This document shows positions 11,230-22,774 of a stretch of 64,000 bases of DNA, one piece after another. Within the stretch, counting starts at the first letter, position 1. Each line of letters starts with the position of its first letter. Under the pieces are notes generated by a model. That model did not search any database, was not told where the DNA came from, and worked only from the letters and a program-made list of their open reading frames with translations. The position numbers and the translations under genes are program-made. This stretch comes from Roridomyces roridus (taxonomy: Eukaryota > Basidiomycota > Agaricomycetes > Agaricales > Mycenaceae): NCBI GenBank assembly GCA_029378245.1, contig JARKIF010000007.1, positions 1,488,001 through 1,552,000 of the forward strand. Direction: 5' to 3'.

Positions 11230-12080
11230 TCACACACCCAAATCTTTTCGGAATTGCGCAAGCTCCTGGCAGGTTGAGCCAGCGCAACGATGTCCACGCT
11301 GCGACTTCTCAAAATCGATGAAGCAAAAGCTACCGTCGGGCCGGCGAAGCACATGCCTAGGCGCCACATCGCCGTGTGTGATCCCCGCCTTGTGAAGCTG
11401 CTTGAGGATGTTGTACAGCTGAAGCCTGGACAAGTTAAGTCAGAAACGATTTTTTGTTTGCAAACATGCTATGGACTTCTCGTGACGGGGAAGATCAAGA
11501 TTTTCCCAACCGTCGGCCCCGGATTGGGACTCCAGAGGGTCTCCCGCATCTTCGAGCAACAAGCCCGCCCAAGCCTGCGTAGGGGCTTTGAGGACACAGT
11601 GGAGGGTTGGGACGATTGGTCCCAAATGAGCGATCGCGATATACGTATCGAGTTCATTCAACACATAGTCGCAATATTCTGGTAGAGCATAGCTCTTCAC
11701 CACAATGTCCAGACTCGATTGTTGTCCGGGAACGGTCCATGTTCCAAAGTAAACGCAAGCCCTATTGGCGGCGAGATTTCCGGAAAGGTCGAGCCTGAGG
11801 ATGTGCGCCTGCGCTGGAGGTGGTTTCGTGGAAGGTGGGGAATCTGTTGTGGATGCAGTGCGGTAGGCAGCGACTTCTTCCCGAGTAAGAGATTCTAAAC
11901 GGACAGGCTTGACTGGGCCATCCTCATCAGGCGGAAAACAGAGGAACTGAATGGTCGGAATGGTTTCAGTTGGTGGGGTTGGCGGTTCGGCTCACGTACC
12001 GCAAAAGGAGGAGGAGGAGGAGGAGGGGGTATCCTCGAGGCCAGGGCAGCAAAATCAAAGCCCCAAGCATTGTCTGCCAT
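11230..12080 (-). CDS. Kinase-like (PKL) protein, tandem copy B
   Basis: The protein has 248 residues from exons 12080-12000, 11946-11477 and 11425-11230. The N-terminus MADNAWGFDFAALASRI is followed by a run of eight prolines. The body shares FPPDEDGP, RLESLTREEV, YRTASTTDSPPSTK, LGPIVPTLHC and THGDVAPRHVLRRPDG with copy A. Here the loop carries APRH where copy A has APRN, so the magnesium-binding asparagine of canonical kinases is replaced by histidine. The IDFE motif is kept. Equal exon sizes and high similarity to copy A point to a recent duplication. The His change may mean this copy is a pseudoenzyme. Confidence 0.8.
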
Positions 12081-12351
12081 TTCGGAGAGATATGAGAGAG
12101 AGAAAGGGCTGGTGGTGGGTGTTCTGGTCAAGTTGTTCCCGAATCATTTCAAATTTACTCCAGATCAATTCACGCGCCTTATTTGAGCCGGCTGTTCGGC
12201 CATCAACTTGGTGTTTCAACTTTTATTTCGAATTCTACGTTCTGAGGCTGTTCTCACCCGAGGGATCGGCCCAATGCAAGCTGCCCGAGACGGGAGGGGA
12301 CCGTACAAGGGTTCTGATAATAATTCAAAGCAGCGGAAAGACAAGCTTCCT

Positions 12352-13211
12352 TCAGAGACCCAAATCATGCCGGAACTGAACAAGTTCGGTACAAGTTGAA
12401 GAACCTGGGCAAACATGCGTAGTATCCGACTGATCAAAGTCGATAATGCAAAAATCCCCGTTGGAACGTCGAACGATATTCCTCGGTGCGAGATCACCGT
12501 GTAGGACGCCCGCTTGATGAAGTTGCCCGAGGGTCTCGTAGAGTTGAATTCTGGATCAAAATTGAGAAAAGAATGCAAAGTTCAAGTAGATGCAGCACAC
12601 CTTTCTGGCTGACTGAGGGTGAGCTCGCTCCAAACATCCGACTCGGCAATCCTGGAACCTGCATCTTCCAGCAGCAGCCCCGCCCACCCATGCCATTGGG
12701 GTTTAACAATACAATGGAGAGTCGGGATGATGGACAGTGCCGACGGCGTATGACTCAAGCGCGTACCGATGGTGGTGTACACATCAAGCTCGTGGATCAA
12801 GCGATCGCCGCTCCTTTCCAGCGGATATCTCTTCAAGACAACATCCACAGGCGGATGTGTATCTTCCTCAATTCCCCATGTTCCGCAGGTGACGACGGCT
12901 TCGTTGCCGAAGCGATCCGGCGATCTGAGATAAAGCATGTAGGGCTCTCCCGAGGTTGGCCTATCCGAAATTGAGGGCGGCGAATCTGTCGTCGACGCAG
13001 AACGGAACGCCACGAGATCATCACGGGTAAGCAGATCCAACCTCACGAAGTTGTCGTCGAGTTGCCATGACTGCAGCGGAGGGTTTACCAGGTACTGTGG
13101 GCAGAGAAGTGAATAATGCGCAAGTCGTCGTGAAGGATCACCTACTGCAAAAGGAGGAGGCGGGAGGTTGCGTATTACCTCGTCCCAGTCGATTTTAGTC
13201 CGTCGTGCCAT
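12352..13211 (-). CDS. Kinase-like (PKL) protein, tandem copy C
   Basis: The protein has 252 residues from exons 13211-13146, 13094-12601 and 12550-12352, with introns of 51 and 50 nt at the same positions as in copies A and B. It is more diverged: MARRTKIDWDEVIRNLPPPPF, VDVVLKRYPLE, SIIPTLHC, then LHGDLAPRNIVRRSNG and FCIIDFD. All core kinase-like residues (Lys, HGD, Asn, DFD) are present. It lies first in transcription order and is probably the older member. TTTATAAAC on the minus strand about 40 nt upstream could be a TATA element. Its substrate is unknown. Confidence 0.8.
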
Positions 13212-13488
13212 CTGGTCGGATATGACAAGGTGTGGTCCAGTTCGCCGCTGGGTTTATAAACGTTTCCCGAGTATTACGGCACTCGGATCATCGGTCTTCA
13301 ATCAAAGGAAGGCTGTGGTCGCAAATCAAAAGTTAAACGCTGCTGTAAGTACATCTCCAAGTACATGCGCCGTCCATATACAGTACTTACAGTTGAACCG
13401 GTACTTGTAAATCAAGTAAGTAGCTCTTATTTCTTATTCGAGGACTAAATAGTACATACCACACGGTACGAATTATTATCAGGCTCGC

Positions 13489-13496
13489 GATTGTAA
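13489..13496. repeat. 8-bp target site duplication, left
   Basis: GATTGTAA directly precedes the left terminus of the 2,987-bp element and is repeated exactly after its right end. Confidence 0.75.
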
Positions 13497-13672
13497 CACC
13501 TAAGGAAGCTACGTTTCCGTCCTCGGCGGACCCGTTAGATAGCTTAATATGTTGACCCGAAGCGTGCCTAACAGGCCCTGGCTACGACCTCCGAAGTCAG
13601 CGACGGATCATTTCCCAATTGGGAAGCACCTCCTGCCAATACACCACCACCGTCCTCGACGATCTTGGGCAC
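13497..13672 (+). repeat. Left terminal inverted repeat of the 2,987-bp element
   Basis: It starts CACCTAAGGAAGC and aligns, with roughly a quarter to a third of positions differing, to the reverse complement of 16318-16483. Confidence 0.75.
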
Positions 13673-15289
13673 CACAACCCATCCACGCCGTCTAGCAACA
13701 TGCCCAACATTCCCTCGCTCTCGGCGTCATTTCTGGACAGCATCGGGCCGGACGACCTGCAGCCGCCGCGGCATCCTTCATCTCCGTTGCTCTCCCACTC
13801 GCAGTCTCGCACTCATACCGATCCCCCCTTTCGTACTGCACGGTGGGCAGCGCAGCAGGTTTGTGATTCCACTTGACTGCGCAAACCCACACACAAAGAC
13901 TTGAAGCAACCCGGGCGGGAGTGCCGTCACCTTCGCTCCCAGCTTCCCTCCGCCGAGTCCGTCCAGCCCTTCAGCTATTGCCTCTCCACGCTGCTCGCGG
14001 ACTTCTCACTGCTCGCTGGTCGCTCTCTGGCAAGCTCTACACCCATCGTTCAGCGCGACTCCACCCATGGATCATCGGATGTTTGCCGGCTCCGAGTCCT
14101 ACTCGCCCAGGCTTGGCTGTGGCTCGATTCGACTCACCTACGAATGTAGCGTGACCAAGAACAAATGGGAGTCGATGGCGACAGAGGTGACGGAGGTGGG
14201 GGCAGACGGTGAGGGGGGAGTGTGGGAAGTGGAGGCGAGGCGAGAGGCGAGACGAGACGAGGGCGGGAAAGGCGACGAGTGAGGCCTAGGGTCCTGGGTG
14301 GAAGGTGCACGTAGGATGGACCGGGAGCGGAGGTAGGCTACGGAGCTCCTCCAGTACGACGCGACCAGTCGTTCTTGTGCCCCGTGGACGAGCGTAGGGC
14401 GTCGAGTGCGGGGGAGACCTACCCGAGGTCCTCGGTTGCAGGGAACACGAGCCCTGAGGCGTCGAGCGTGAGGAGCGTGGAGTGTGTGGGGTATTGTGTG
14501 ACGGTGGGAGGTACGGGGTGAATGGGAGCGGAGGTAGACTGTGGGACGCCGGGAGTCAAGTTCAAGGTAGGCCGTCTGCGTCTGGTGGTGCTTCCTATCC
14601 TTTGAATTTTACTTACCACCTACGGCACCTCCGCACTCTACACAAGTACTTCCATCCCTCCATCTCATTATCCTCATCTCCAGGCTTAGAATATCGAGTA
14701 AATACCATCTGTTCTCTGTTTAATGTAGAAAAATAGCATCCTCCCAACGAACTGGACCACCTCTTGCACCTCCGTCGCATTGACACTCCCATTGAGTAAT
14801 GTCCGGGCAGCCAATCGGATGCCGAATAAAGATCGTTCCCTACTTTTATTTTTCTCTGGAACGCATTTCCCGTCGTATTCACTCCTTTGAAGCTCGGGAT
14901 TTCATGTTGTAGGTCCGCCGCACCCAAATATATTTTTGCCCCGTTTTCTGGGAGCGTTTTAATAAGAGAACACCGTTTCGTTCGAAAAATGAGATACTTC
15001 CCTATGTGTATTCGTACTTCGTTACGACTAACTTACAGATTGTCCAGCAATTATTTTCCCCTTCACTCAGAGATACTCGGCACTGTTTTGAATGCTGTTT
15101 CAAGCCCCTGGATGGCTCCTCCGACTCTTCATTTAATTTCTTTGGGTAAAAAGAAGTTGAATCAAAAATTCTATCGAACATGAATAATCCTATAACAGCG
15201 CCAGACCGCGGTCCGGCCGCGCACCCTTGGTCCTATCCCATCGTTTGCACACTTCCCACATGCTGCTATCCTCTCCTATCAAGGTAGAG

Positions 15290-15338
15290 CCCCATTGTGA
15301 CGACAGCCGGTGGTCGTAAGTAGGTACACAACGCGAGG

Positions 15339-15369
<31 letters not shown>

Positions 15370-15640
15370 GACTATCAGAACTTGAAGACGCGTCGAGAAA
15401 AGAAGGGTCGAGACGTGGGGAGAGTGAGGAGAAGGAGGAAAGAGGGGACATGTAAATTGTGAGCTGTGCTATAACTGAGAAGGCGGAGCCTTTCGCTGCG
15501 CAGGCATCACTAACGACGGTCGATGGTCGTCAGTAGGGGGAGTAGCGCCGACACTGATCCACCCAAGGACACGTCAAGAGAAGCGTTAATCGCAGGTCAG
15601 CGAGAGGGAGGAGGGAGGCACCTGAGAGATGACTCGGAGG
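15290..15640. repeat. Diverged direct repeat with a GACACC microsatellite
   Basis: A block beginning GGTGGTCGTAAGTAGG near 15311 recurs as GATGGTCGTCAGTAGG near 15522, each followed by a GCCGACAC stretch and a purine-rich segment. The first copy holds a run of about five GACACC units near 15340-15370. It lies inside the 2,987-bp element and looks non-coding. Confidence 0.5.
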
Positions 15641-15850
15641 GGATGTGTAGACGGTGAATGTTGTCGAGGATTTCGTGGAAGATGGTCAACATGGCGTTGA
15701 CCGAGACAGACGCGTGCATCTCCGAATGGAGCCGATACGCTGACCTATGGGTCCCCTCCATCCCCGCCACGATCGGCTGTGGTGTGTTTAACCGGTGCTC
15801 CGTCAGCAGCACGCTTGGCGCAGTCAATCGGTGAGAGCATTGTCTTGAAA

Positions 15851-16132
15851 GTGTTTGGAAGGCAGGGATGCGGAGGCGGCGTGCAAGGCGGCTGGAGCGA
15901 GGTGGAGGAGGAACAAAGGTGGAGGGGCCGTAGGTCAGGCCTGTGATACTTCAAAAGCACTGCAGTCCGTCGATTGGAGCGTTGTACTCAGGATATTTTG
16001 AAGCTGGAATACGGAGGCGTGCGAAGCGGGGCGTGGGTGCAAGGAGCAACGGAGGTGCCGGAGCTGTAGGTACAAGGGTTGTGCTACGTCGAAAGCATCG
16101 CAGTCGACGTGAAAGCCAGAGTTGCAAAGCCA
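15851..16132. repeat. Two diverged tandem units of about 141 bp
   Basis: Unit 1 starts at 15851 (TTTGGAAGGC...TGCGGAGGCG) and unit 2 near 15992 (TTTTGAAGCT...TACGGAGGCG). Both continue through a CGTAGGT/TGTAGGT segment and a TTC(A/G)AAAGCA.(T/C)GCAGTC segment. They lie inside the 2,987-bp element. No function is evident. Confidence 0.5.
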
Positions 16133-16317
16133 TTGTTAAGGCCGCGTGCAAGACAGACCAAACGAGGGCGGGCGGAGGAACAGAGTTGGAACAGAGGCGG
16201 CGGCGCCAACGGAGACCATTCAGCAGGCGTGAGGATGCCCGAGAGTACCAGGGGGTCCGTTACTGGTGCGTTGAAAGCAAGGCATAGTGCCCTTGAGCAT
16301 GGATTGGCGGCGTCGTG

Positions 16318-16483
16318 CGAGAGTGTCGAAGACGATGGTGGTATCGTGGCAAGCGGAGCTTCCCAATCGGGAATAATTGGGATTACGCACCTGTGTAGTC
16401 ACGGCCTATTAGGTACGCTTTGTGTCAACGTTTTAAGGTACCTACCCGGTCCCGAAGGTACGCGAACGTAGCTTCCTTAGGTG
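16318..16483 (-). repeat. Right terminal inverted repeat of the 2,987-bp element
   Basis: It ends ...GCTTCCTTAGGTG and is the inverted partner of 13497-13672. Confidence 0.75.
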
Positions 16484-16491
16484 GATTGTAA
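16484..16491. repeat. 8-bp target site duplication, right
   Basis: GATTGTAA follows the right terminus and is identical to 13489-13496. Confidence 0.75.
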
Positions 16492-16530
16492 GGCTGTTAC
16501 TACTGTACATTGACGATTCGGCATTGCAAT

Positions 16531-17988
16531 TTACCCACGACCTGAATAATACCCAGCCGGAGGGCCGGAGGCTGGGTCACGCGAGCCTGAGGCTCCTCCA
16601 CCTTGTGAGCTCCTAGGCAGACCAAGTCTAGGCACTCCCGGGTTGCGATGTCTAGAACCGTGAGATGGCGGGCCATGCTGCTGCGGTGCGAGCTTGATGC
16701 GGCCAGCCCGTGTGAGTGCTTCACACATGGCTTCCCACTGGGGAAAGAGACGATCTTCATGATATGCCGGGCCCGACCGGCCTTGATACATATCCGAGAG
16801 TCTGCGGAGAGGATTGACTCGTGCAGAATCTGAGTCCACTGCTTGCAATTTTTTCTTGCATGTATGAATCATGCCGAGCATGATCGCCACAAAACTCCAG
16901 GTGCGTGCCATGGGAGTGTTTTGCGAGGGCGCAATGGCTACAGGACAGACAGCTAGACCGAACCAGCCCATAGGCCTCGGAGCTTGAGGGTGAAACTCAG
17001 GCCATCCCTCGACTGGGTGGGGATGATGTGGATTAATATGTGCACTGGAAAGAGATGATTAATACTCACGGCCCTGGCTCAGCACGCAGGTTTGCCCAGT
17101 GAACACAATTCCATATTGAACGATGAGCCCTGGATCAGTGACTCCGAAGAAATCCCTGTTGCGCTCTTCGCACTGCGTCATCGTGCTGCGGATGTGTAAC
17201 CCCAACTGAAGATTCGGATAAGTATTGGTGGTTAGCGATATTTTGGAGCCGGGAAAAGGGACATGCACCTTCTTCAGAATAGCTTGACCTTGTACCGCCT
17301 TTCCTCGTGGTAATAAAATGTCGCCCGCCATGCCGGGCAAGTGATGGGCAAGGACTGTTTCTGTCTTCCATTCTGCGGCAATTCCCACATCTGCTCTCAA
17401 AGTCGTTGGAGGCATTGAGGGAACGTATCGCTCAGCGGCAACAATGTGACGGTCACCCTTTTGAGAGTACTCCATACTGACGTCCCATTCAGAAATCCAC
17501 AAACGGTTCCAGAGACCGTTCACGAGACAGCCAATTAAGTTCATGACATGGCTTGCATACACCGACACCCACTCCTCGCTGGTGCAGGGGACTAGAGCAG
17601 GTATGTCGATGAGCTGCCATAGGTAGTGGCATGCCGCCGGAGTTCGGAGATCACGAATTGTACGCCCGGGGTTTTGAGGAGTACAAGGCTCGTAATCAAC
17701 GGTGTGATCTAGCAAGTCTTCGAACCACGCGATAAAATCGTTCGCAAGGTTGGCATCCTCCAGGACAAAGTCCGGTGCGTACTGCGAAGAGTCAATATCT
17801 GTGTAGGGTGCTGTGTGTGAACTGGACGACTGATGCTGGATTCTGGGCAACCTCAGTGCCAAAAGATCTCCATAAGTGTATCCCTCGTCGAAGGGCAGTA
17901 TGTATTGGTTTGGGTTCCGTCGAGGAATTCTGACCGCGTTGGGGACGGTCCAGTCAGGTCCTGCGGACATCCGATCGCGAGCCGACAT
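16531..17988 (-). CDS. Hypothetical protein, 466 residues
   Basis: There are two exons, 17988-17070 and 17012-16531, with a 57-nt intron (GTGAGT...CCCAG). I do not recognise the family with confidence. The middle contains ADVGIAAEWKTETVLAHHLP, an acidic-WK pattern that could belong to a nuclease-like fold, but nothing else supports that. The C-terminal 50 residues are low-complexity and Gly/Pro/Ser-rich, ending GYYSGRG. There is no signal peptide or clear membrane segment. The stop codon lies only 48 bp from the end of the 2,987-bp element. A TATATA box lies about 100 nt upstream of the start. Confidence 0.6.
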
Positions 17989-18086
17989 GCTGGGATAATA
18001 ATGGGATATCGAAGTTGGTAGAGGTTGAGTGGAATGCTTGAGGCTTGTACTTGGGTACTGCAGGTTGGGGCACTATGAAGGCTGCT

Positions 18087-18092
18087 TATATA
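18087..18092 (-). promoter_or_regulatory. TATA box upstream of the hypothetical gene at 16531-17988
   Basis: TATATA in the context GGTATATAAGC on the minus strand, about 100 nt before the ATG at 17988. Confidence 0.4.
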
Positions 18093-18559
18093 CCCTACGT
18101 TGTGCCCACGAACGAATTTGGAATACAAAAAGGAAACGTTCTTTTGGTCATCTGTCGCGATGAACCTTGTCCCTGGGCTTCTAGGCAACTTCTCGGTCTG
18201 TTATCTGATCTCCGGCGTCCAATACAAGGGATATTTTCACCCCATCATTCGACGCAAGGTCGTTTAGTTGCCAATTTGCAGGTCCCGCGGGTTTGCACCT
18301 CGAGGGTACTTAGAGTAACAGATTGCGATTCAAAACATCCAAATTTCGACTATGGCTTCATCTTCGTTATCTCAAATGGACGACTGAATACGTATATCTC
18401 GCCACACTAATGTTGTTGATCATTCACCGCCCGCATGTCGCCGTGTGTCCACCCAACAAACAAATCTGTTGTTCCCTTGTTGTATAAGAGTGCTATTAGT
18501 AGTACACAAAAGAAACGCTGTTTAAGGAGCTTTCCTTGTGAAGCACCGGCCCGTCGAAC

Positions 18560-18780
18560 AAGGTTAGGAAACTTGAACCATACTTGAACCGTGAGAAGTG
18601 ATCGGTGTTTGTTGAACGTTGACATCATGCACTCTCGGTTTGAGCCGTGCAAGGATTCTGAGTGTCCATCTACCGATCCAGGCTTGCTCAGAGGGCCTAG
18701 TATGAGTATACACTGAGTTTGAACCGTGAGAATCGCGATATTCAGGCAGTTCACACGGTTCAAGTTTGATCTTGATCCCG
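18560..18780. repeat. Cluster of TTGA(A/G)CCGTG motifs in an intergenic region
   Basis: Within about 200 bp the words CTTGAACCGTGAGAA (near 18584), TTTGAGCCGTGCAAG (near 18640), TTTGAACCGTGAGAA (near 18719) and the inverted CACACGGTTCAAG (near 18753) occur. The surrounding 18100-18849 holds no gene that I can support. The motifs may be binding sites or remains of a repeat. Confidence 0.45.
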
Positions 18781-18849
18781 AACAATGATTAATGAGGCCT
18801 ATGACTCTGAGCAACTCTGAGGCTACAAAAAGACTACACGAATACCAGC

Positions 18850-21375
18850 TCAATTCCACACCTGCTGCGCATAAACGCCCAACACTTGACTCATCAGAAT
18901 ATCCGTGTAGAGCGCCGCATCGTCACCAGTGTACACCGTTTCACTCTGCAGCGAGTTGAGCACGCCGAGGACGTCCGACTGTATAAAATCAATGAAGACA
19001 AGGTCGATGGGCGTGTCGTCAGAGACGTCCGGCGCCGCCGAGGCGATGTAATCCGGACTGGAGAAGAACGGGAGGGCAACGTGCGGGGTGTCATCGCCGA
19101 CACCGCCGGGGCAGGTCTACAAGCGCGTCAGCCAGAGGTCTTGCAATTGGAAATGGATTAGATAAACTCACATCGGTGGTCACGTATCCGAGGGTCAAAT
19201 TCTCTGCGACATCACGCCGGGTAGGAGAGTCCCGCTCATGCATCTCCTTCAACCACTCTCGATACCGCGCCTCGACGTATCCGCGCGCCCACCTCTCCGC
19301 CTGTACGTCCTCAGCGCGCCTACCCACCGCATCCAACCCACCCCCATTCAAACCCTCCACCACCCCCTTGGCAACGCCCGCCGTCACATTCGGAATAAAG
19401 AGGAACGAATCCATAAAAGGCGACGCCGTCAGCTGATCGTTCTTCGTAAACGTCCCAGCAAAAATGTCGAATCGCAGTTCGCCCGAATTGGTTATCATGA
19501 TATTCGGGATGGACGCGCGCGTGTTGTTCACGGCGAGCCCGATGGGTAGGGCTGTGGCTACGAGGCTCAGAATCGAGTCGTTGGAGGGGAAGGGGGAGCT
19601 ATGAGTCAAGTTAGTCAAGTGTTTTCTTCCGAGAGAGAGTATGTATACCGAGAGAGCGTAAAATCATGTGGGGCCACACCGTATTCGAACGTCAGGTCAA
19701 AAGCTTTGGATAGATCCTCGAGACCCTGTCGAGCAGCGTGTCAGTCAACCTCAGACTTTCTTTGGTCGAATATTACTACCTTGGTGATGCCCTTGCCCCA
19801 CGCAGTATCAAACGAGAAGTTGCCTTTACCTGTATGAAACTTGAATTCCACATATTCAGCGACTTCTCTGTGTCCATAGAGAAGAGGAACGAACCTCGTA
19901 TGTGACCCGATTAGGATCCAAATACCGCCGGCTGAATGTAATATTCTGGCTCGTCTCTGCGGTGTTGGGTGGGGGCAGATCTGCGCTTAACCAACCTAAA
20001 GATCAATTAGCCAAGGAAGCCTGTATGACTAGGTGGGGTTCTTACCAACAGTCTCCATGTACCGCCCACTTTCCAGTGCAATGGAACGACCGTCGAATTG
20101 TACTACCCAAGTTCAACAAGACAGGCAAAGAAAACAGAGGTACACGCACGGCAGTTGCGCACATGCGAGTGGCCTTTTGGTGCGGGTGTCAGGCTCTGAG
20201 CTTGGAATCGGAGGGAGAGAGAAACAGCGAACCTCCGAGTATCAATATTGGCGTAAGCGGATGCACCGCGCGGATGGCATCGTATACCAACGGCCCTAAT
20301 ATTCGAATTCCGAATCAAGCATCCAATCACTCCAAGTTGAAGAAATGAGACGCACAGTTATCCCTCGCAACAGGCATATGCCCCGCCAGCAAAAAGAGGT
20401 CGGGCTTTTCTTTGATCGCCTCGGCGAACTACAACCCAAAGTTCATTGACATCAGGCAGGGGGTTGAAAACTCACCCATGCCTCCTTGACCATATCCGCT
20501 ACAAACTGCACCGTCGTGCCCGCGTCGTTGTCGGTGAAATCGTATAGTACGCCGAGGGAGGTTACGGAGCGGCCCCTGCGCCACTGAGTTGAGTACAACT
20601 TGAGAGATTCAGGAGCAAGGAAGGAAACGCACTTTCTCGTCTTGAACTTGGCAAACCGACTGCCCACGGGGACACTAGCGTTGTTGATCGTGATGTTGAC
20701 GTTCGACGAAAGGTATCTGCCGGGGAAGTGGGGAGCAAAGTTTTCGTGCCTGGAGATGGCTGGGTGAGTGACTTGAAATGGATCGAGGCATTTTAACGCA
20801 CATGTCGAGGGTGTTGTTGTAAACTGTTGAATTCTGGTGAGCTCTTGGAGATGGAGGAAGCCAGACGCACTGTACAGCTCATGGTTGCCTATTGTGAGCA
20901 AGTCGTACGGCAGCTGTTTGAAGAACCCATTTGACTTGTCCATATCAGCCTTCCAAATACTCTCGAAATAAAACTCGATCAGGCTCACCGCATGCGCGTC
21001 AACACCCCCCACAGGGAATCCATCAGAGAGCCCAGTCCCGTCATGCAAGTCGCCCGAATCAATAAGCAGTAGATCCACGTCCTTCTCCAGCGCCAGTTCC
21101 TTCATGTGTGCTACGAAGGACGCAAAGTCTCCAAAATCGCCGCTGTAATTCGGTTCAGGGAACGAAGCGTGCTGGTGGCCCAGGAGCCAGCCGTGACTGT
21201 CCGTGGTGTGGATGACGTTCAGGGAGCCCCATTGGAGTGGGCGCGAGGGCGGGGTGAGGGGTGCGCTGGGGAATTCGCGTTTTTGGACGTGCGTGTGAGT
21301 ATGGGTGTGGTCGTCGCCGCAAGCCAGCGCGATTCCAGCCAGCATGAGAACGATGGCAAGGCAGGGCAAGACCAT
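18850..21375 (-). CDS. Secreted calcineurin-like metallophosphoesterase / 5'-nucleotidase family
   Basis: A dinuclear-metal phosphoesterase, probably extracellular. A signal peptide (VLPCLAIVLMLAGIALACG) is followed by a His-rich stretch DDHTHTHTH. Metal motifs follow in order: HTTDSHGWLLGH, IDSGDLHDGTGL, GNHEL and, after several introns, GGHSHVRNC. NFAPHFPGRYLSSNVNIT and DGRSIALESGRYMETVGW are typical of fungal 5'-nucleotidase-like proteins. The C-terminal domain reads NDSILSLVATALPIGLAVNN and later GVGDDTPHVALPFF. About a dozen exons are needed, for example AW/FAEAIKEKPDLFLLAGHMPV near 20420. Introns near 20840 and 20785 join HELY to NNTLDM and HENF. The substrate could be a nucleotide or another phosphate ester. 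Confidence 0.85.
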
Positions 21376-21867
21376 GGTGGAGGACGAGAGATCTAGACAA
21401 GTTTGAGCTTTCGATATTTATACGATGGGTGGCACATGGCGCGGGGCTTCGTCGGCCAGTCGGTGCGCATGGGTTTTCAGTCTAGTAAGGCAGTATCGTC
21501 CCACCGAGCCGAGCGGGGGTAGCGGTCCGTCTACTCAAGTTGGGACCAGGGGCATCGAGAAGGTCGCAAGCGGCAAGACACTGGCAGTTGGAAGTTGGAA
21601 CGTTCCTAGCCAGAGGCCAGACTGAACACGAGACCGCCGAGTCGGATACTGACTCCTCAGGAAGCCCCATGAGGGCATGAACATGGCGCAAGACAGAGTC
21701 GCAACAAAACCAAAACAAACCGAAACTTGACGAACTTCAGATCTCAAATGCAGCGGACAATCTCGAACAATAGGTAGCAAATTGGTCTCCAACCGAGAGT
21801 TAAATGTGAGCGTAAACACGCTTTCTCTATACATGCGCCATGCAAGTCCATAAATTTCCTTTCCATT

Positions 21868-22774
21868 TCACGTCCCCGACATACCCATAATCCCCACTTT
21901 TTCGCGGATAAGCGCGATCTGCCCGGGGGAGAGCTTGCTCTTACTGACACCGAGGAAATCCTCAAACGCAGTCTGCGCGTCGGGGTTGCGCGCGGGGGAG
22001 AGGTTCGCGGGGTGTGCGGGGGGTGGGAATTCCGTGCTGCGATACGTGAGTCAAAAGAGATACAGGAAAACAAAGAAACGGAACCACGCACTCGAGAAAG
22101 TCGAGGAATCTGACCCAAAAGTCGGGTCTGGAGATGGCGGCGTGGTAGGATGTGAGGTCTGGAGTAGGCGTGCGAGGGGGCTCGTCGAGTGTGAGGGTGA
22201 TGTCTTTCTCGGCAGAGAAAGCCTCGGAAGAGGGCGACGGGGAGAGGACGACAGAAGGGATGCGCTGGTGGCGCGATGGAGCAGGAGCAACTATGGGTGC
22301 TGGAGGCACAGATGCACTCGATGGCGTCAATGACGTCGATACCGCTGCTGGGGCGGATGCAGCCTTGAGCATGAGATTGACTGTGTCGCCGTCCTTTATT
22401 GGGTATTCCCTTAACAGCTTCCCGTCCGCCATCGCCTTGCCCTTGAGCAGCAACCGTTGGGCATCGACGGATGGCCCGCCCTCCTGCTCGCTGAGCCGTG
22501 TCTTGACCTGTGCGATCGTGTCGGTGGGATGTACGGTAATTGTGTACGACGCGGGTGGCTTGAGACTCTTGAATGTCAGCGTGATAGGCTCCAGGGCCGC
22601 AGACGAAGTGGCTGCTTTGCGCGAAGAAGGCGGTGGCGGAACGGGGATGGGGAGGACAGGGACCTTCTTCAAGCCATTCTCAGGCGGCTGCTGGTATGTA
22701 TCGGGGTAGGTCACGGCCTGTGAGGCGAGAGTAGACGTGTATGTGCGCAGGAACGCGACTTCTGCTTGGTCCAT
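21868..22774 (-). CDS. Get5/Mdy2-like ubiquitin-domain protein (GET pathway)
   Basis: Exons 22774-22092 and 22036-21868 give 283 residues. The N-terminus (AEVAFLRTYTSTLASQ, VTYPDTYQQPPENGLKKVP) is followed by a ubiquitin-like domain at about residues 64-138: ITLTFKSLKPPASYTITVHP, IAQVKTRLSEQEGG, QRLLLKGKAM and IKDGDTVNLML. A Pro/Ser-rich linker leads to a short helical end, AFEDFLGVSKSKLSPGQIAL. This order (N-terminal partner-binding part, UBL, C-terminal helical part) fits Get5/Mdy2, which helps hand tail-anchored proteins to Get3. Another UBL co-chaperone is possible. The start codon is 40 bp from that of the divergent NDUFS5 gene. Confidence 0.6.

Larger units (their letters stand above)
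13497..16483. mobile_element. 2,987-bp long-TIR DNA transposon relic, non-autonomous
   Basis: The first 19 bases, CACCTAAGGAAGCTACGTT, are the exact reverse complement of the last 19. The two arms stay alignable for about 165-175 bp (13497-13672 against 16318-16483), through blocks such as GTTGAC...AAGCGT.CCTAA.AGGCC and TTCCC.ATTGGGAAGC. An exact 8-bp duplication flanks the element. No ORF inside resembles a transposase. The interior is full of short and diverged direct repeats. Long arms with an 8-bp duplication fit Mutator-like or hAT-like elements, and the sequence alone does not decide between them. Apart from repeats I see no gene between 13212 and 16530. Confidence 0.75.

Noticed and set aside
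15340..15375. Short GACACC tandem considered as a CRISPR-like array or coding repeat
   Set aside because: The units are 6 bp with no spacers, inside a eukaryotic transposon relic. It is a simple microsatellite.
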